Of a stretch of 64,000 nucleotides of DNA, positions 40,094 to 48,817 are shown one piece after another. The notes below the pieces were generated by a model. The model saw only the letters and a program-made list of their open reading frames with translations. It searched no databases and was not told the origin of the DNA. The position numbers were made by a program, and so were the translations under genes. Source of the DNA: Rhodococcus tibetensis (GTDB taxonomy: Bacteria; Actinomycetota; Actinomycetes; Mycobacteriales; Mycobacteriaceae); the NCBI RefSeq assembly GCF_024438035.1, contig NZ_JANFQF010000006.1, forward strand, positions 210,690 through 274,689, in the 5' to 3' direction. The number at the start of each line of letters is the position of its first letter. Position 1 is the first letter of the stretch.

Positions 40094-41548
40094 ATGACGA
40101 AATCACATCGCACAGAAGAAACGCCGATCTCGGACTCCGGTGAGTTCGCCCACGAGGATGGGCGACCCTCGGTCGGCGAGATGCAACTCGAGGATCGCGG
40201 CGCGCTGCGCCGAGTTGCCGGCCTGTCCACCGAACTCACCGACGTCACCGAGGTCGAGTACCGACAGCTACGACTCGAACGGGTGGTCCTGGTCGGTGTC
40301 TGGACCCAGGGCACCGCCGCGCAGGCCGAGTCGAGCATGGCCGAGCTGGCCGCTCTGGCCGAGACAGCCGGATCCGAGGTCCTCGAAGGTCTCGTGCAGC
40401 GGCGGGACAAACCCGACGCCGCCACCTACATCGGTTCGGGCAAAGCGCAGGAGCTGCGTGAAGTCGTCCTCTCGACGGGGGCGGACACCGTCGTCTGCGA
40501 CGGTGAACTCACTCCTGCGCAGCTCACCGCACTGGAGAAGGTCGTCAAGGTCAAGGTCATCGACCGGACGGCCCTGATCCTCGACATCTTTGCCCAGCAC
40601 GCCACCTCCCGAGAGGGCAAGGCTCAGGTGGCGCTCGCCCAGATGGAATACATGCTGCCGCGCCTGCGTGGCTGGGGCGAGTCCATGTCCCGGCAGGCCG
40701 GTGGTCGCGCCGGTAGCAACGGTGGTGTGGGTCTGCGCGGACCCGGTGAGACCAAGATCGAGACCGACCGGCGTCGTATCCGTGAGCGGATGGCGAAGCT
40801 GCGGCGCGAGATCAAAGGTATGAAGGCCGCCCGCGACACCAAGCGCACCCGCCGCCTGCGCAGCGAGGTGCCGTCGATCGCCATCGTCGGTTACACCAAC
40901 GCCGGCAAGTCGAGTCTGCTCAACGCGCTCACCGGCTCAGGCGTGCTCGTGCAGAATGCCCTGTTCGCCACTTTGGACCCGACCACCCGCCGGGCTGCGC
41001 TCGACGACGGCCGCGAGTACATCCTCACCGACACCGTCGGTTTCGTGCGGCACCTGCCCACTCAGCTGATCGAGGCCTTCCGCTCCACACTCGAAGAAGT
41101 GACGGATGCGGATCTGCTGCTCCACGTGGTGGACGGGTCCGACCCGTTGCCGCTCGACCAGATTCGAGCCGTCCATGCAGTCGTTACCGAGGTGATTCGG
41201 GAGAACGACGCACCCGCGCCGCCCGAACTCATCGTGGTGAACAAGATCGACGCAGCCGATCCGGTCACGTTGACTCAGCTGCGCGGACTGTTGCCCGGTG
41301 CAGCGTTCGTCTCCGCTCGCACGGGTGAGGGAATCGCCGAACTGCGGACACAACTCGACGACGTTCTGCTCAGGCCCGAGATCGAGGTCAATGTGCGTCT
41401 GCCGTATTCGCGGGGCGATCTCATGGCGCGGATCCACTCCGACGGACAGATCATCGAATCCTCGCACGAGGAGGACGGCACGTTCGTTCACGCGCGTGTG
41501 CCGCAGGCCCTGGCGTCGGCGCTGCTCCAGTACGCCGGCAGTGCCTGA
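40094..41548 (+). CDS. hflX: GTPase HflX
   Basis: A ribosome-splitting GTPase of 484 residues. The HflX N-terminal domain contains the YIGSGKAQELRE segment. The conserved RLRGWGESMSRQAGGRAGSNGGVGLRGPGETKIETDRR linker is present and the G motifs follow: G1 GYTNAGKSSLLN, G3 DTVGF, G4 NKID. It rescues stalled ribosomes and is linked to hypoxia and macrolide tolerance in mycobacteria. The start at 40094 is an ATG without a strong ribosome site. The last codons overlap the next gene by eight bases. Confidence 0.95.
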   Translation: MTKSHRTEETPISDSGEFAHEDGRPSVGEMQLEDRGALRRVAGLSTELTDVTEVEYRQLRLERVVLVGVWTQGTAAQAESSMAELAALAETAGSEVLEGLVQRRDKPDAATYIGSGKAQELREVVLSTGADTVVCDGELTPAQLTALEKVVKVKVIDRTALILDIFAQHATSREGKAQVALAQMEYMLPRLRGWGESMSRQAGGRAGSNGGVGLRGPGETKIETDRRRIRERMAKLRREIKGMKAARDTKRTRRLRSEVPSIAIVGYTNAGKSSLLNALTGSGVLVQNALFATLDPTTRRAALDDGREYILTDTVGFVRHLPTQLIEAFRSTLEEVTDADLLLHVVDGSDPLPLDQIRAVHAVVTEVIRENDAPAPPELIVVNKIDAADPVTLTQLRGLLPGAAFVSARTGEGIAELRTQLDDVLLRPEIEVNVRLPYSRGDLMARIHSDGQIIESSHEEDGTFVHARVPQALASALLQYAGSA

Positions 41549-42656
41549 ACGCTCCGGGTGGTTCACGGCAGGAGCGGTCGCTGTCGTCGCCGTCTGCGCA
41601 CTCCTGGCGACTTCCGGGCCGGGCTCGGCGCAGCCTGCCCTGGGTGATCAGATCACGGTCGAGGCGTCCGGCTTCGAGTCGTTCTGCACCCCACACGAAA
41701 CCGATTCCGGGTCGATCCCGGACGAAGCGTCGTTGGCGGAGTTGTCCGGACTCGCGTCGGCTGGGGGTCGGTTCTACGCGGTCGGAGACAGCGGCTCCGA
41801 TCGTGCCGTCGCGGACCTGGACGCCAACTGTGCGGTCACCCGTTGGCTGTCGGTACCCGTCGACCCCTACGACGTCGAGGATCTGGCAACAGGTCCGGAC
41901 GGGCGTGTGTGGCTGGCCGACATCGGCGACAACGGTCGCACACGTGAGACGGTCGCGCTGATCGGGATGGATCCGGAGACCGGAGCAGGGCAACTGCACC
42001 GCCTCACGTATCCGGACGGAGCCCACGACGCCGAGACGGTGTTGATTCAGCGTGACGGCACTGCGTTGATCGTGACGAAAGAGATCTTCGGACCGGGCAC
42101 TGTGTACCGGCCTGCGGGAGGACTTCCCGTCGATGCCTTGGCAAGTCCCGGACCGACCCCGCTCGAAAGGGTGGGGACACTCGATGTCGCGGAACCGACC
42201 GGCGCCGAAAACGCGACAACCGGCGCCGGGACCACGGCGCCGTCCGTGTACTCGTCCATGTTCACCGGAGGTGCGGTGTCCGCAGACGGAACCGTTGCGG
42301 CCGTGCGCAGTTACTCCGATGTGTTCCTGTTCGCCGCACCGGACGGCGATGTCGCCGCGGCTCTGGCTTCGGGTCCCGCTGTCCGGGTGCACGTGCCCGC
42401 GCAGCCGCAGGGGGAAGCCGTGACGTTCACCGAGGACGGAGACCTTCTCATCGCTTCCGAGGCGAGGGACGGTCCCATACCGCCCGTGCAGGTGCTGCGA
42501 GGCGCGGTGTCGATGGCGCAGGATCAGGCCACTTCCGAGGCGGTCACTGACGAGGAGAAGAGCTCTTCCGGCGGGTTGTCGATCGCAGTGGTGGCACTGG
42601 CGGTGTGCGGGCTTTTCGCGATCGTGGCCTATGCGTTGCGTCGTCGCACCCGTTGA
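41541..42656 (+). CDS. secreted, C-terminally anchored beta-propeller-like protein
   Basis: The 371-residue product has an N-terminal signal peptide (hydrophobic WFTAGAVAVVAVCALLAT, likely cleavage after GSA). Next is a beta-rich extracellular domain with a DIGDNGRTR motif and repeated Gly-Asp turns, suggesting a beta propeller like esterase-like phytase proteins. A C-terminal span (LSIAVVALAVCGLFAIVAYAL) ends in RRRTR. It is thus held on the outer face of the membrane. The only usable start is the GTG at 41541, inside the last codons of hflX. I do not recognise a characterised homologue. Confidence 0.78.
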   Translation: MPERSGWFTAGAVAVVAVCALLATSGPGSAQPALGDQITVEASGFESFCTPHETDSGSIPDEASLAELSGLASAGGRFYAVGDSGSDRAVADLDANCAVTRWLSVPVDPYDVEDLATGPDGRVWLADIGDNGRTRETVALIGMDPETGAGQLHRLTYPDGAHDAETVLIQRDGTALIVTKEIFGPGTVYRPAGGLPVDALASPGPTPLERVGTLDVAEPTGAENATTGAGTTAPSVYSSMFTGGAVSADGTVAAVRSYSDVFLFAAPDGDVAAALASGPAVRVHVPAQPQGEAVTFTEDGDLLIASEARDGPIPPVQVLRGAVSMAQDQATSEAVTDEEKSSSGGLSIAVVALAVCGLFAIVAYALRRRTR

Positions 42657-42702
42657 ATGGTGCGGCGCAATGGCCAATCGCCCAGAATTTCTCTCAGGGA
42701 CG

Positions 42703-42729
42703 TGTCGATTCGGCTGCGTCCTGTTCGTC
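42703..42729 (+). promoter_or_regulatory. ECF42-type promoter of the DGPF gene
   Basis: TGTCGA at 42703-42708 and CGTC at 42726-42729 are 17 bases apart. This is the promoter reported for ECF42 sigma factors in Streptomyces venezuelae (TGTCGA in the -35 region and CGA/TC in the -10), which lies upstream of DGPF-domain genes. The DGPF gene starts 59 bases downstream and the sigma gene follows it, so the module looks autoregulated. Confidence 0.7.
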
Positions 42730-42788
42730 GTCATGGTGTACGGCAACCCGCCGGACCACGGCACCACAGCGGACAACAGGAGTCGAAC

Positions 42789-43133
42789 ATGAAGTACATG
42801 ATGCTGATCAACGCCGCTTCGGCGGATGCGGCCTCCCAGTGCACCGTCGAAGACTGGATGGTCTACGACAAGCAGGTCACCGAGGCGGGCATTCTGGTCG
42901 CGAGTGAGTCGCTGGCCGACCTGACCACCGCTACGACCGTGCGTGTCGGGCCGGACGGGGACCGGTCGATCACCACGGACGGACCGTTCGCCGAGACACG
43001 CGAGGTGCTGGGCGGCTTCTATGTCATCGACGTACCGGACCTCGACGTCGCGCTCGACTGGGCAGCTCGCTGTCCCGGCGCACGCGGGGGAGGTTCCGTG
43101 GTCGTGCGGCCGATCGCCGACTTCGGGGTCTGA
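42789..43133 (+). CDS. DGPF/YCII-domain protein associated with ECF42 sigma factor
   Basis: A small protein of 114 residues with the YCII fold. The DGPFAETRE motif near residue 62 defines the group of proteins encoded beside ECF42 sigma factors. Enzyme activity of the group is not known. The ATG at 42789 follows ACAGGAG. The gene lies behind an ECF42-type promoter and is followed after two bases by the sigma gene, so they are one transcript. It probably belongs to the sigma regulon rather than acting as an anti-sigma factor. Confidence 0.88.
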   Translation: MKYMMLINAASADAASQCTVEDWMVYDKQVTEAGILVASESLADLTTATTVRVGPDGDRSITTDGPFAETREVLGGFYVIDVPDLDVALDWAARCPGARGGGSVVVRPIADFGV

Positions 43134-43135
43134 CC

Positions 43136-44402
43136 GTGAACGACGAAGGGACGCTCGGTACCGAAAGGTCCGTCGAGTCCGTGTTCCGGGAGGAACGTGG
43201 TCGGCTGCTGGCGTCCCTCGTCCGCCGCTTCGGCGATCTCGACCTGGCCGAAGAGGTCTCCTCCGAAGCCATTGAGGCTGCCCTCGTGCATTGGCCGGTG
43301 CAAGGTGTGCCGGCCAAGCCGGGGGCGTGGCTTCTGACCACAGCGCGACGGCGGGCGGTCGACCGGTTGCGGCGGGACAAGGCCTATGCCGCCCGGCTCG
43401 CAGTCCTGCAGGTCGAGGCGGACCGCGCCGATCCTGCCCCACCCGCAGATGTCGGCACCGGCCTGTCGGACGAGCGGCTGCAACTCTTCTTCACCTGCGC
43501 CCATCCGGCGCTCCCCGCCGAGGATCGGGGTGCCCTGACGCTGCGTTGCCTCGCCGGCCTGACGACGCCGGAGGTCGCGCGGGCATACCTCGTTCCGGTA
43601 GCGACGATGGCCCAGCGGATCGTGCGGGCGAAGAAGAAGATTCGCGAGGCTCGGATCCCGTTCCGCGTCCCCGGCGCCGACGAGCTCCCGGAACGTCTGC
43701 CGGGAGTGCTCCAAGTGATCTATTCGATCTTCACCGAGGGTTACGCAGCGAGTTCAGGCCCGGACCTGCAACGGCTCGGTCTCACCGAGGAAGCGATCCG
43801 CCTGGCACGCATCCTGCGTAAGTTGTTACCGGCAGAGCGGGAGGTTGCCGGGCTCCTCGGGCTGATGCTGCTGATTCATGCGCGGCGAGGCCAGAACCGG
43901 CCCGGGCGGCGAGATCGTGCTGCTCGACGACCAGGACCGCGGAAGCTGGGATCGTGCGGCGATCGAGGAGGGCAGTGCGCTGGTGCTGACCGCGCTGACC
44001 GGTGGCCCACCCGGACCCTACGGGGTGCAAGCGGCGATCGCTGCGCTGCACGACGAGGCGGCAGCCGTGCTGACCACCGATTGGCCGCAGATCGTGGCAC
44101 TCTACGACGTCCTGTCCGCGATCGCGCCGTCGCCCGTGGTAGCCCTCAACCGGGCCGCCGCAGTGGCGATGCGCGACGGCGCCGAGGCAGGGTTGGCGTT
44201 GTTGGACGAGCTGAACGGCGAGCCCCGGCTCCGCGGCTACTACCCCTATCCAGCTACCCGGGGTGAGCTGCTGCGCCGCCTCGGCCGGTTTCCCGAGGCC
44301 GCGGCAGCGTACCGGGACGCGCTCGTCCTTGTGGGTACCGAACCCGAACGCCTGCATCTGCAAGCCCGATTGAACGCCGTCGAAGCTGGCGGCGCTGTGT
44401 AG
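43136..44402 (+). pseudogene. ECF42-family RNA polymerase sigma factor, interrupted by a one-base frameshift
   Basis: The first part (about 250 residues from the GTG at 43136) holds sigma domain 2 (FGDLDLAEEVSSEAIEAAL) and domain 4 (TTPEVARAYLVPVATMAQRIVRAKKKI). Reading then leaves frame; its own frame runs on to 44266 as unrelated arginine-rich sequence. The true C-terminal SnoaL-less, TPR-like extension (GEIVLLDDQDRGSWDRAAIEEG... to 44402) continues one base later. Removing one G from the GG at 43889-43890 restores HARRARTGPGGEIVLLDD, as in intact relatives, giving 421 residues. The extension is essential in studied ECF42 factors, so the factor is probably dead unless this is a sequencing error. 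Confidence 0.8.
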
Positions 44403-44411
44403 CAAGCAACG

Positions 44412-44461
44412 CCTCCGGAGCCCTGCCCGGCCGAGTGGGCGGCACGGCAGGGCTCCGGAGG
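44412..44461. terminator. bidirectional hairpin between the sigma gene and ptsH
   Basis: A perfect 16-bp stem pairs 44412-44427 with 44446-44461 (arms begin CCTCCGGAGCCC) around an 18-base loop. It starts nine bases after the sigma-gene stop and ends 30 bases before the stop of the convergent ptsH. It should terminate both transcripts and insulates the fructose locus. Confidence 0.8.
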
Positions 44462-44491
44462 GGCAGAACAGGACGACCTCGGGGTTCGGGT

Positions 44492-44749
44492 TTACGCGTC
44501 GAGGTCTGCTGCCACGAGCTGAGCCACTTTCTCGACAGCATCCGCATCGTCGCTGGTCACCGTCACGTCGGTGCCCTTGGTGGCGCCGAGCGTCATGATG
44601 AGAAGCGCGGAGCCGGCGTCGACCGGTTCGCCGTCCGCCACCGACAGGGTGACGGGAACTCCCGCAGCGGCAACCGCTTCGGCGATGACGGCGGCGGGGC
44701 GGGCGTGCAGTCCGATGGACGAACCGACAGCGACTGTGGTGCTGGGCAT
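44492..44749 (-). CDS. ptsH: phosphocarrier protein HPr
   Basis: HPr of 85 residues passes phosphate from enzyme I to the sugar permeases. The active-site histidine is H15 in GLHARPAA. The regulatory-serine region near residue 46 reads SALLIMTLG, with a Ser at the place of HPr S46, although actinobacteria generally lack HPr kinase. The ATG at 44749 is preceded by AAGGAGA; in-frame sequence further upstream belongs to the gap after fruA. It is the last gene downstream of fruA, so HPr is made with the fructose genes. Confidence 0.95.
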   Translation of the reverse strand: MPSTTVAVGSSIGLHARPAAVIAEAVAAAGVPVTLSVADGEPVDAGSALLIMTLGATKGTDVTVTSDDADAVEKVAQLVAADLDA

Positions 44750-44796
44750 GGGATCTCTCCTTGCGTAGGTTGGTGCTTGTCTGACGGGGTTGTTTC

Positions 44797-46866
44797 CTAC
44801 GCTGCGACCGTCGCAACGTCGGGGTCGAGTTCGGCGTCGGACGCGCCGGGCTTGATGAATTCCTTGGCTCCGACGACGCACAACGCGGCTACGACCACGC
44901 CGGCGGCCAGCGAGACGAGGAACCACAGCAGGTTGCCTATGGCGAAGAATACGAAGATTCCGCCGTGGGGTGCGCTGAGGCTTACATCGAAGGCCATGAC
45001 CAGAGCGCCGGTGACAGCGCCCCCTGCCATCATCGACGGGATCACGCGCAGGGGATCGGCGGCGGCGAACGGAATGGCGCCCTCGGAAATGAACGCCGAA
45101 CCCAGGAGCCAGGCAGCCTTACCGTTCTCCCGTTCCGCCTCACTGAACAGGCTCGGTCGCAGAATGGTGGAGGCGAGAGCCATGGCCAGCGGCGGGACCA
45201 TTCCTGCCGCCATGACGGCAGCCATGATGCGAAGCGAGGCGGGATCGTTGACGTTGAGCCCCGCCACCGCGAAGGCATAGGCGGCCTTGTTGACCGGACC
45301 ACCGAGGTCGAAGCACATCATCAGTCCGAGGATGATGCCGAGGAAAATGACCGAGCTGCCGGACAGCCCGTTGAGCCAGTCGGTCAGGCCGGACGTGATG
45401 GCGGCGAGGGGACGGCCGAGCACCAGGAACATCAGCGCACCCACGATGAGCGTCGCGAAGAGCGGGATGATGACCACCGGCATGAGGCCGCGCAACCACT
45501 GAGGAACGGCGATCCGGCTGATCCACAAGGCGATGACACCTGCAATCAGGCCGCCGACCAGGCCGCCGATGAAGCCGGCTCCGACGAACACTGCTACCGC
45601 GCCGGCGGTGAAACCGGGCGCGATACCCGGTCGGTCGGCTATCGCGAAGGCGATGTAGCCGGCCAAGGCCGGAACGAGGAAGCTGAATGCCAGCGAACCG
45701 AGTTGAAAGAGCACTGCGCCCAGGTAGGTGGTGAGACCGCCGTCGGGCAGGCTGCCGAGAGAATTGTTCAGGACGATGTCCTCGGCGGGCCCGGAGATCT
45801 CGTATCCGCCGAGCAGGAATCCGAGGGCGATCAGCAAGCCGCCCGCGGCGACGAACGGGATCATGTAACTCACACCGGTCAGGAGCACCTGACGCAGGTG
45901 GGTGCCCCAGCCGATCGAGCCGGCCGGTTCCGCAGAATCGGCGGATGCGCTGCCCGCCACGGTCGCCGCAGACGGGTTCATACCGGCCCGCAAAGCCTCG
46001 GTGATCATCACGTCGGGCTCGTTGATCGCGCGCTTGACACCGGACGCGACCACGGGCTTGCCCGAGAACCGCTCCTTGCCCTTCACACCGACGTCGGTAG
46101 CGAAGATGACCGCGGAGGCGCCGGCTATCAGTCCGGGGGCGAGGGGCGTGCTGCCACTCGATCCCTGCGTCTCGACATGGACCTTCACCCCCGCGCGTTC
46201 ACCGGCGGCGACCAGAGAGTCGGCAGCCATATAGGTGTGCGCAATTCCGGTGGGGCAGGCCGTGACAGCGACGATGTGCCGAGGCTTCTCCTCGGCAGCT
46301 GGTTCCGGTGCTGAGGAAGCAGCTGCGGGTGTCGGCGCCGGGGTCGGTGTCGGCGCGGGCGTCGACGCCGCGGGGGTGGACGGTGCCGGGGACAGCACGT
46401 CCTCGACGAGGGTGACCACGTCGGCCGGGGCGGACGCCCCCCGCAGAGCGTTCACGAAATCGGGACGCACCAGCGCCCGGGCAAGAGACGAGAGCAACTT
46501 CATGTGCTCCGCCCCGGCGCCCTCCGGGGCGGCGATGAGGAAGACCAGGTCGGCGGGACCGTCGGGGGCGCCGAAGTCGACCTTGGGATCGAGCCGGGCG
46601 AATCCGAGAGAGGCGGTCTCCACCGCCGCCGCGCGGCAGTGGGGAATGGCGATTCCGCCGGGAAGACCTGTCGCGGACTGTGATTCACGTGCCAATGCTG
46701 CGTCGCGGAGAGCGCCGGCATCGGTGGCGCGGCCGGTGTCGGCCAATCGGGTGGAGAGCGCAGAGATCACGTCCTCCTTGGAGGATCCGAGGTCGGAATC
46801 CAGGGAGATCAGATCTTCACTGATGATCTGCGGCCCCGAATCGCGGTCGGGAGTGGAGTGAGACAT
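44797..46866 (-). CDS. fruA: PTS fructose transporter subunit IIABC
   Basis: A 689-residue fused permease that imports fructose as fructose 1-phosphate. The N-terminal EIIA domain (residues about 12-155) has the active histidine in GIAIPHCRA. A Pro/Ala/Thr linker follows, then EIIB with the phospho-cysteine in VTACPTGIAHTYMA near residue 205. The EIIC membrane domain follows with about nine spans (from YMIPFVAAGGLLIALGFLLGG). Domain order A-B-C is that of actinobacterial FruA. It lies between fruK and ptsH with short gaps. Confidence 0.96.
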   Translation of the reverse strand: MSHSTPDRDSGPQIISEDLISLDSDLGSSKEDVISALSTRLADTGRATDAGALRDAALARESQSATGLPGGIAIPHCRAAAVETASLGFARLDPKVDFGAPDGPADLVFLIAAPEGAGAEHMKLLSSLARALVRPDFVNALRGASAPADVVTLVEDVLSPAPSTPAASTPAPTPTPAPTPAAASSAPEPAAEEKPRHIVAVTACPTGIAHTYMAADSLVAAGERAGVKVHVETQGSSGSTPLAPGLIAGASAVIFATDVGVKGKERFSGKPVVASGVKRAINEPDVMITEALRAGMNPSAATVAGSASADSAEPAGSIGWGTHLRQVLLTGVSYMIPFVAAGGLLIALGFLLGGYEISGPAEDIVLNNSLGSLPDGGLTTYLGAVLFQLGSLAFSFLVPALAGYIAFAIADRPGIAPGFTAGAVAVFVGAGFIGGLVGGLIAGVIALWISRIAVPQWLRGLMPVVIIPLFATLIVGALMFLVLGRPLAAITSGLTDWLNGLSGSSVIFLGIILGLMMCFDLGGPVNKAAYAFAVAGLNVNDPASLRIMAAVMAAGMVPPLAMALASTILRPSLFSEAERENGKAAWLLGSAFISEGAIPFAAADPLRVIPSMMAGGAVTGALVMAFDVSLSAPHGGIFVFFAIGNLLWFLVSLAAGVVVAALCVVGAKEFIKPGASDAELDPDVATVAA

Positions 46867-46881
46867 GGTGTGTCCTTCGGG

Positions 46882-47862
46882 TCAGGCCGGATCGGGGGCG
46901 GGGGTAGTAAGGGCGGTGACGGTGACGGCGTCCGTGTGCACGTGCTCGGGACTCGGCAGGGTGGTACCGGGAAGGGCTGCCGCCGCGCTGCCGTAGGCGA
47001 CGGCGGATCGTAGGCATTCCGGGGGTGGCGCACCCGCCACGTGCGCCGCCAGATAGCCGGCCAGCGAAGAATCACCGGCGCCGACGGTGCTGCGCGCAAC
47101 GATGGGCGGAGGCGTCGCCCACCAGGAACCGTCGTTTGTCACGAGAACTGCACCGGCCGCTCCCAGCGTGACGAGCACTGTCTCGACCCCTCGATCGAGC
47201 AGGAGCCTGCCTGCACGGGCGGCAGCAGCCGGATCACCTTGCAGCGCGGCCTCTTCCAGTAGATGCCCGTCGTATCCGGTGAGCTGGGCGAGTTCCTCGC
47301 TGTTCGGTTTGACGAGGTCCGGTGCAGCGGTGGGAAAGCGCTCTGCGAGGGCCAGCAGGGGAGCGTCGGAGGTGTCGACCGCCACTTTGCAGGACGCCGA
47401 GCGCAGCGACTCGACGAGGGTGGCATACCAGTCGGCCGGGACGCCCGGCGGAAGCGAACCGGCCAGCACGACCCAGTCGGCACGCGCGCCGAACTCCGAG
47501 ATCGCGGTGTGCAGGTCGGTGAGAGACTGTGCCGTCATCGGGACACCGGGTTCGTTGATCTTCGTGGTGGTGCCGTCGGGCTCGGTGATCGTGATGTTGG
47601 TGCGGGCCGAACCGGACATGGCCACCGTGACGTGTTCGATCCTGTTCTCCGCGAGGGCGGAGGGCAACGGATCGCCGGCGTTGGCGGGGAGGATCGCCAC
47701 TGCCGCGACACCGGCCGAGGTCAGTGCCCGGGCCACGTTGACGCCCTTGCCGCCCGGATCGTTGTGGGTCGCGGCCGCGCGAAGGACGGATCCGCGTACC
47801 AGCCGTCCCCCGAGGGTGACGGTGCGGTCGATACTCGGATTGGCGGTCAGCGTGACGATCAT
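46882..47862 (-). CDS. fruK: 1-phosphofructokinase
   Basis: A PfkB-family kinase of 326 residues that phosphorylates fructose 1-phosphate to the 1,6-bisphosphate. It has the N-terminal start IVTLTANPSIDRTV, the GGKGVNVARAL motif, and the C-terminal catalytic GAGDSSLAGYL, where the usual GAGDSFVAG is slightly changed but the base Asp is kept. The ATG at 47862 overlaps the fruR stop by four bases, giving fruR-fruK-fruA-ptsH as one operon. Confidence 0.95.
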   Translation of the reverse strand: MIVTLTANPSIDRTVTLGGRLVRGSVLRAAATHNDPGGKGVNVARALTSAGVAAVAILPANAGDPLPSALAENRIEHVTVAMSGSARTNITITEPDGTTTKINEPGVPMTAQSLTDLHTAISEFGARADWVVLAGSLPPGVPADWYATLVESLRSASCKVAVDTSDAPLLALAERFPTAAPDLVKPNSEELAQLTGYDGHLLEEAALQGDPAAAARAGRLLLDRGVETVLVTLGAAGAVLVTNDGSWWATPPPIVARSTVGAGDSSLAGYLAAHVAGAPPPECLRSAVAYGSAAAALPGTTLPSPEHVHTDAVTVTALTTPAPDPA

Positions 47863-48626
47863 GCGATCACCACCTCGATTCCCTGGTCGTGGAAATGGGC
47901 TCGGTCTGCGGTACTGATCTCGGCATCGGTGACGAGAATGTCGACACTGTGGATGGGTGCGAAGCTCACGAGGTGCTCGCGCCCCACCTTGGAGGAGTCG
48001 GCTACTACGACGACGTGGTTGGCGCATCGGACCATCGCCCGCTTCACTGCCGCCTCGTCGGTGTCCGGGGTCGACAGGCCGTGGCCGACGCTGAGGGCGT
48101 TGGTGCCGATGAACGCGACGTCCACGCGCAGAACGTCGAGGATGCGCAGTGCTTCCTCGCCGACGGCGGCCTGGGTGATGCCGCGTACCCGGCCACCGAG
48201 AAGGTGAAGGGTGACCGAGTTCAGTCCGGCGAGCCGGGCGGCGATCGGCACGGAGTTCGTGATCACCGTGAGGTCTGCGTCGGACGGAAGTTCCGGGATG
48301 ATCCGGCCGGTCGTCGTTCCTGCGTCGAACAGCACACTTCCGCCGGAGGGGGGCAGGTAGGCGGCGGCGCGCTTGGCGATCCGGTCCTTCTGCTCGGCGC
48401 GGGTGTGGTCCCTCTCCGTCATACCCGGTTCGGTGACGGTGAGGGATCCTGCGGGTACCGCACCACCGTGCACTCGGCGGACGTGTCCCAACCGCTCGAG
48501 CAGGGCGAGGTCGCGCCGCACCGTCTCGGTGGTGACGCCGAAGGTGTCGGAGAGATCCGTGACCGACATGCGGCCACGTTGTGAGATCAGTGTGGTGACT
48601 GCCTGCTGACGTTCTTCCGGGTACAC
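47859..48626 (-). CDS. fruR: DeoR-family fructose operon repressor FruR
   Basis: The regulator (255 residues from the GTG at 48626) has a DeoR helix-turn-helix (MSVTDLSDTFGVTTETVRRDLALLERLGHVRRVHGGA). The C-terminal sugar-phosphate sensor contains DAGTTTGRIIPEL. It probably releases DNA when fructose 1-phosphate is bound. The GTG at 48626 with GGGGAG before it gives the usual family length; ATGs at 48683 and 48731 would add an odd leader that covers the operator region. It is first in the fruRKA-ptsH operon, divergent from ptsI. Confidence 0.9.
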   Translation of the reverse strand: MYPEERQQAVTTLISQRGRMSVTDLSDTFGVTTETVRRDLALLERLGHVRRVHGGAVPAGSLTVTEPGMTERDHTRAEQKDRIAKRAAAYLPPSGGSVLFDAGTTTGRIIPELPSDADLTVITNSVPIAARLAGLNSVTLHLLGGRVRGITQAAVGEEALRILDVLRVDVAFIGTNALSVGHGLSTPDTDEAAVKRAMVRCANHVVVVADSSKVGREHLVSFAPIHSVDILVTDAEISTADRAHFHDQGIEVVIA

Positions 48627-48691
48627 CGTCTCCCCGTTCTTGTCTCGTAGATGTTCGGGTGAGGAATCCGATATGGTCCGCATCACACGAA

Positions 48692-48736
48692 ATGTTGTGT
48701 CATGTTGTTTTACGCCCGACTGTGTTGACATGTCAA
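48692..48736. promoter_or_regulatory. candidate FruR operators between fruR and ptsI
   Basis: ATGTTGT is repeated at 48692-48698 and 48702-48708, a period of 10 bp, the kind of tandem half-site read by DeoR proteins. Seventeen bases on, TTGACATGTCAA (48725-48736) is a perfect 12-bp palindrome. Both lie in the gap that must hold the promoters of the fru operon and of ptsI. One or both should be FruR sites; another global sugar regulator is possible. Confidence 0.5.
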
Positions 48737-48817
48737 GAGTTGAGAGTAATCTCCGTCACAGAGCTGATGCGATCGCGAGCGGCGTGACGAACAGAACGAA
48801 GCGGCCAGGAGGACCCG

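Noticed and set aside
41451..43442. A 663-codon minus-strand frame spanning three plus-strand genes
   Set aside because: It crosses hflX, the secreted-protein gene, the DGPF gene and the sigma gene, and its composition is Arg/Gly/His-rich, as in GC-driven shadow frames.
44965..46314. A 449-codon plus-strand frame opposite fruA
   Set aside because: Highly charged Glu/Asp/Arg/Gly repeats with no fold; it is the complement of membrane-domain codons.
48627..48731. Longer FruR starting at the ATG at 48683 or 48731
   Set aside because: The added residues are not typical of DeoR proteins and would place coding sequence over the candidate operators; the GTG at 48626 has a ribosome site.
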